64,000 bases of DNA. Source: Solea solea (Eukaryota > Chordata > Actinopteri > Pleuronectiformes > Soleidae). The translations under genes were made by a program, and so were the position numbers. This document shows positions 63,973-64,000 of the stretch, piece by piece (the first letter of the stretch is position 1; every line of letters starts with the position of its first letter). The notes beneath the pieces are model-generated. The model was not told the DNA's origin and did not search any database. It saw only the letters and a program-made list of their open reading frames with translations. The stretch covers positions 22,902,395 to 22,966,394 of the forward strand of contig NC_081146.1 of NCBI RefSeq assembly GCF_958295425.1. Reading direction: 5' to 3'.

Positions 63973-64000
63973 TGAACATTTTGTCCCCTCATTCTGAACA

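Overview
This is a 64 kb piece of vertebrate nuclear DNA, almost certainly from a spiny-rayed (percomorph) teleost fish. The evidence is short coding exons with GT-AG introns, protein fragments that read as fish versions of known vertebrate genes, many (CA/TG)n microsatellites, and remnants of LINE, SINE, Tc1-like and MITE-like repeats. Gene names come from recognising the translated exons against remembered vertebrate orthologues. No database search was run.

Layout. Positions 1-33,260 hold the 5' part of bbs9 (BBSome subunit, minus strand). Eight consecutive coding exons encode about the first 338 residues; the gene continues beyond the left edge. A non-coding first exon and promoter lie near 33.1-33.26 kb. 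Three identical tRNA-Pro(AGG) genes, also on the minus strand, sit at 31.1, 34.2 and 34.7 kb, one of them inside bbs9 intron 1. Positions 37,315-51,538 hold a complete nt5c3a-type gene (cytosolic 5'-nucleotidase III, minus strand, 8 exons, 331 residues), with a possible alternative first exon at 40.27-40.54 kb. Positions 53,536-55,824 (minus) hold an unbroken 762-codon reading frame of no family I recognise, with a central array of acidic repeats of about 18 residues. Positions 57,320-60,445 hold a complete dctn3 (dynactin p24 subunit, minus, 7 exons, 183 residues). From 61.7 kb to the right edge lies the start of atg5 (plus strand, non-coding exon plus three coding exons, first 105 residues), head to head with dctn3.

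The named genes are ordinary housekeeping or ciliary genes (ciliary trafficking, pyrimidine nucleotide turnover, dynein/dynactin transport, autophagy) and do not form one pathway. Neighbouring bbs9 and nt5c3a matches the human 7p14 arrangement. dctn3 and atg5 are on other human chromosomes, so a synteny change lies between about 51.5 and 57.3 kb, where the unknown 762-codon gene sits.

The introns and spacers are mostly repeat debris: a dispersed element that repeatedly ends in a (TG)n microsatellite, several copies of a repeat rich in ATTAATCG motifs, two arrays of a unit of about 20 bp containing GAATAAAG, a 240 bp MITE-like element with perfect 17 bp inverted ends, and a 120 bp (GA)n tract. 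The best candidate for something undescribed is the 762-codon gene.
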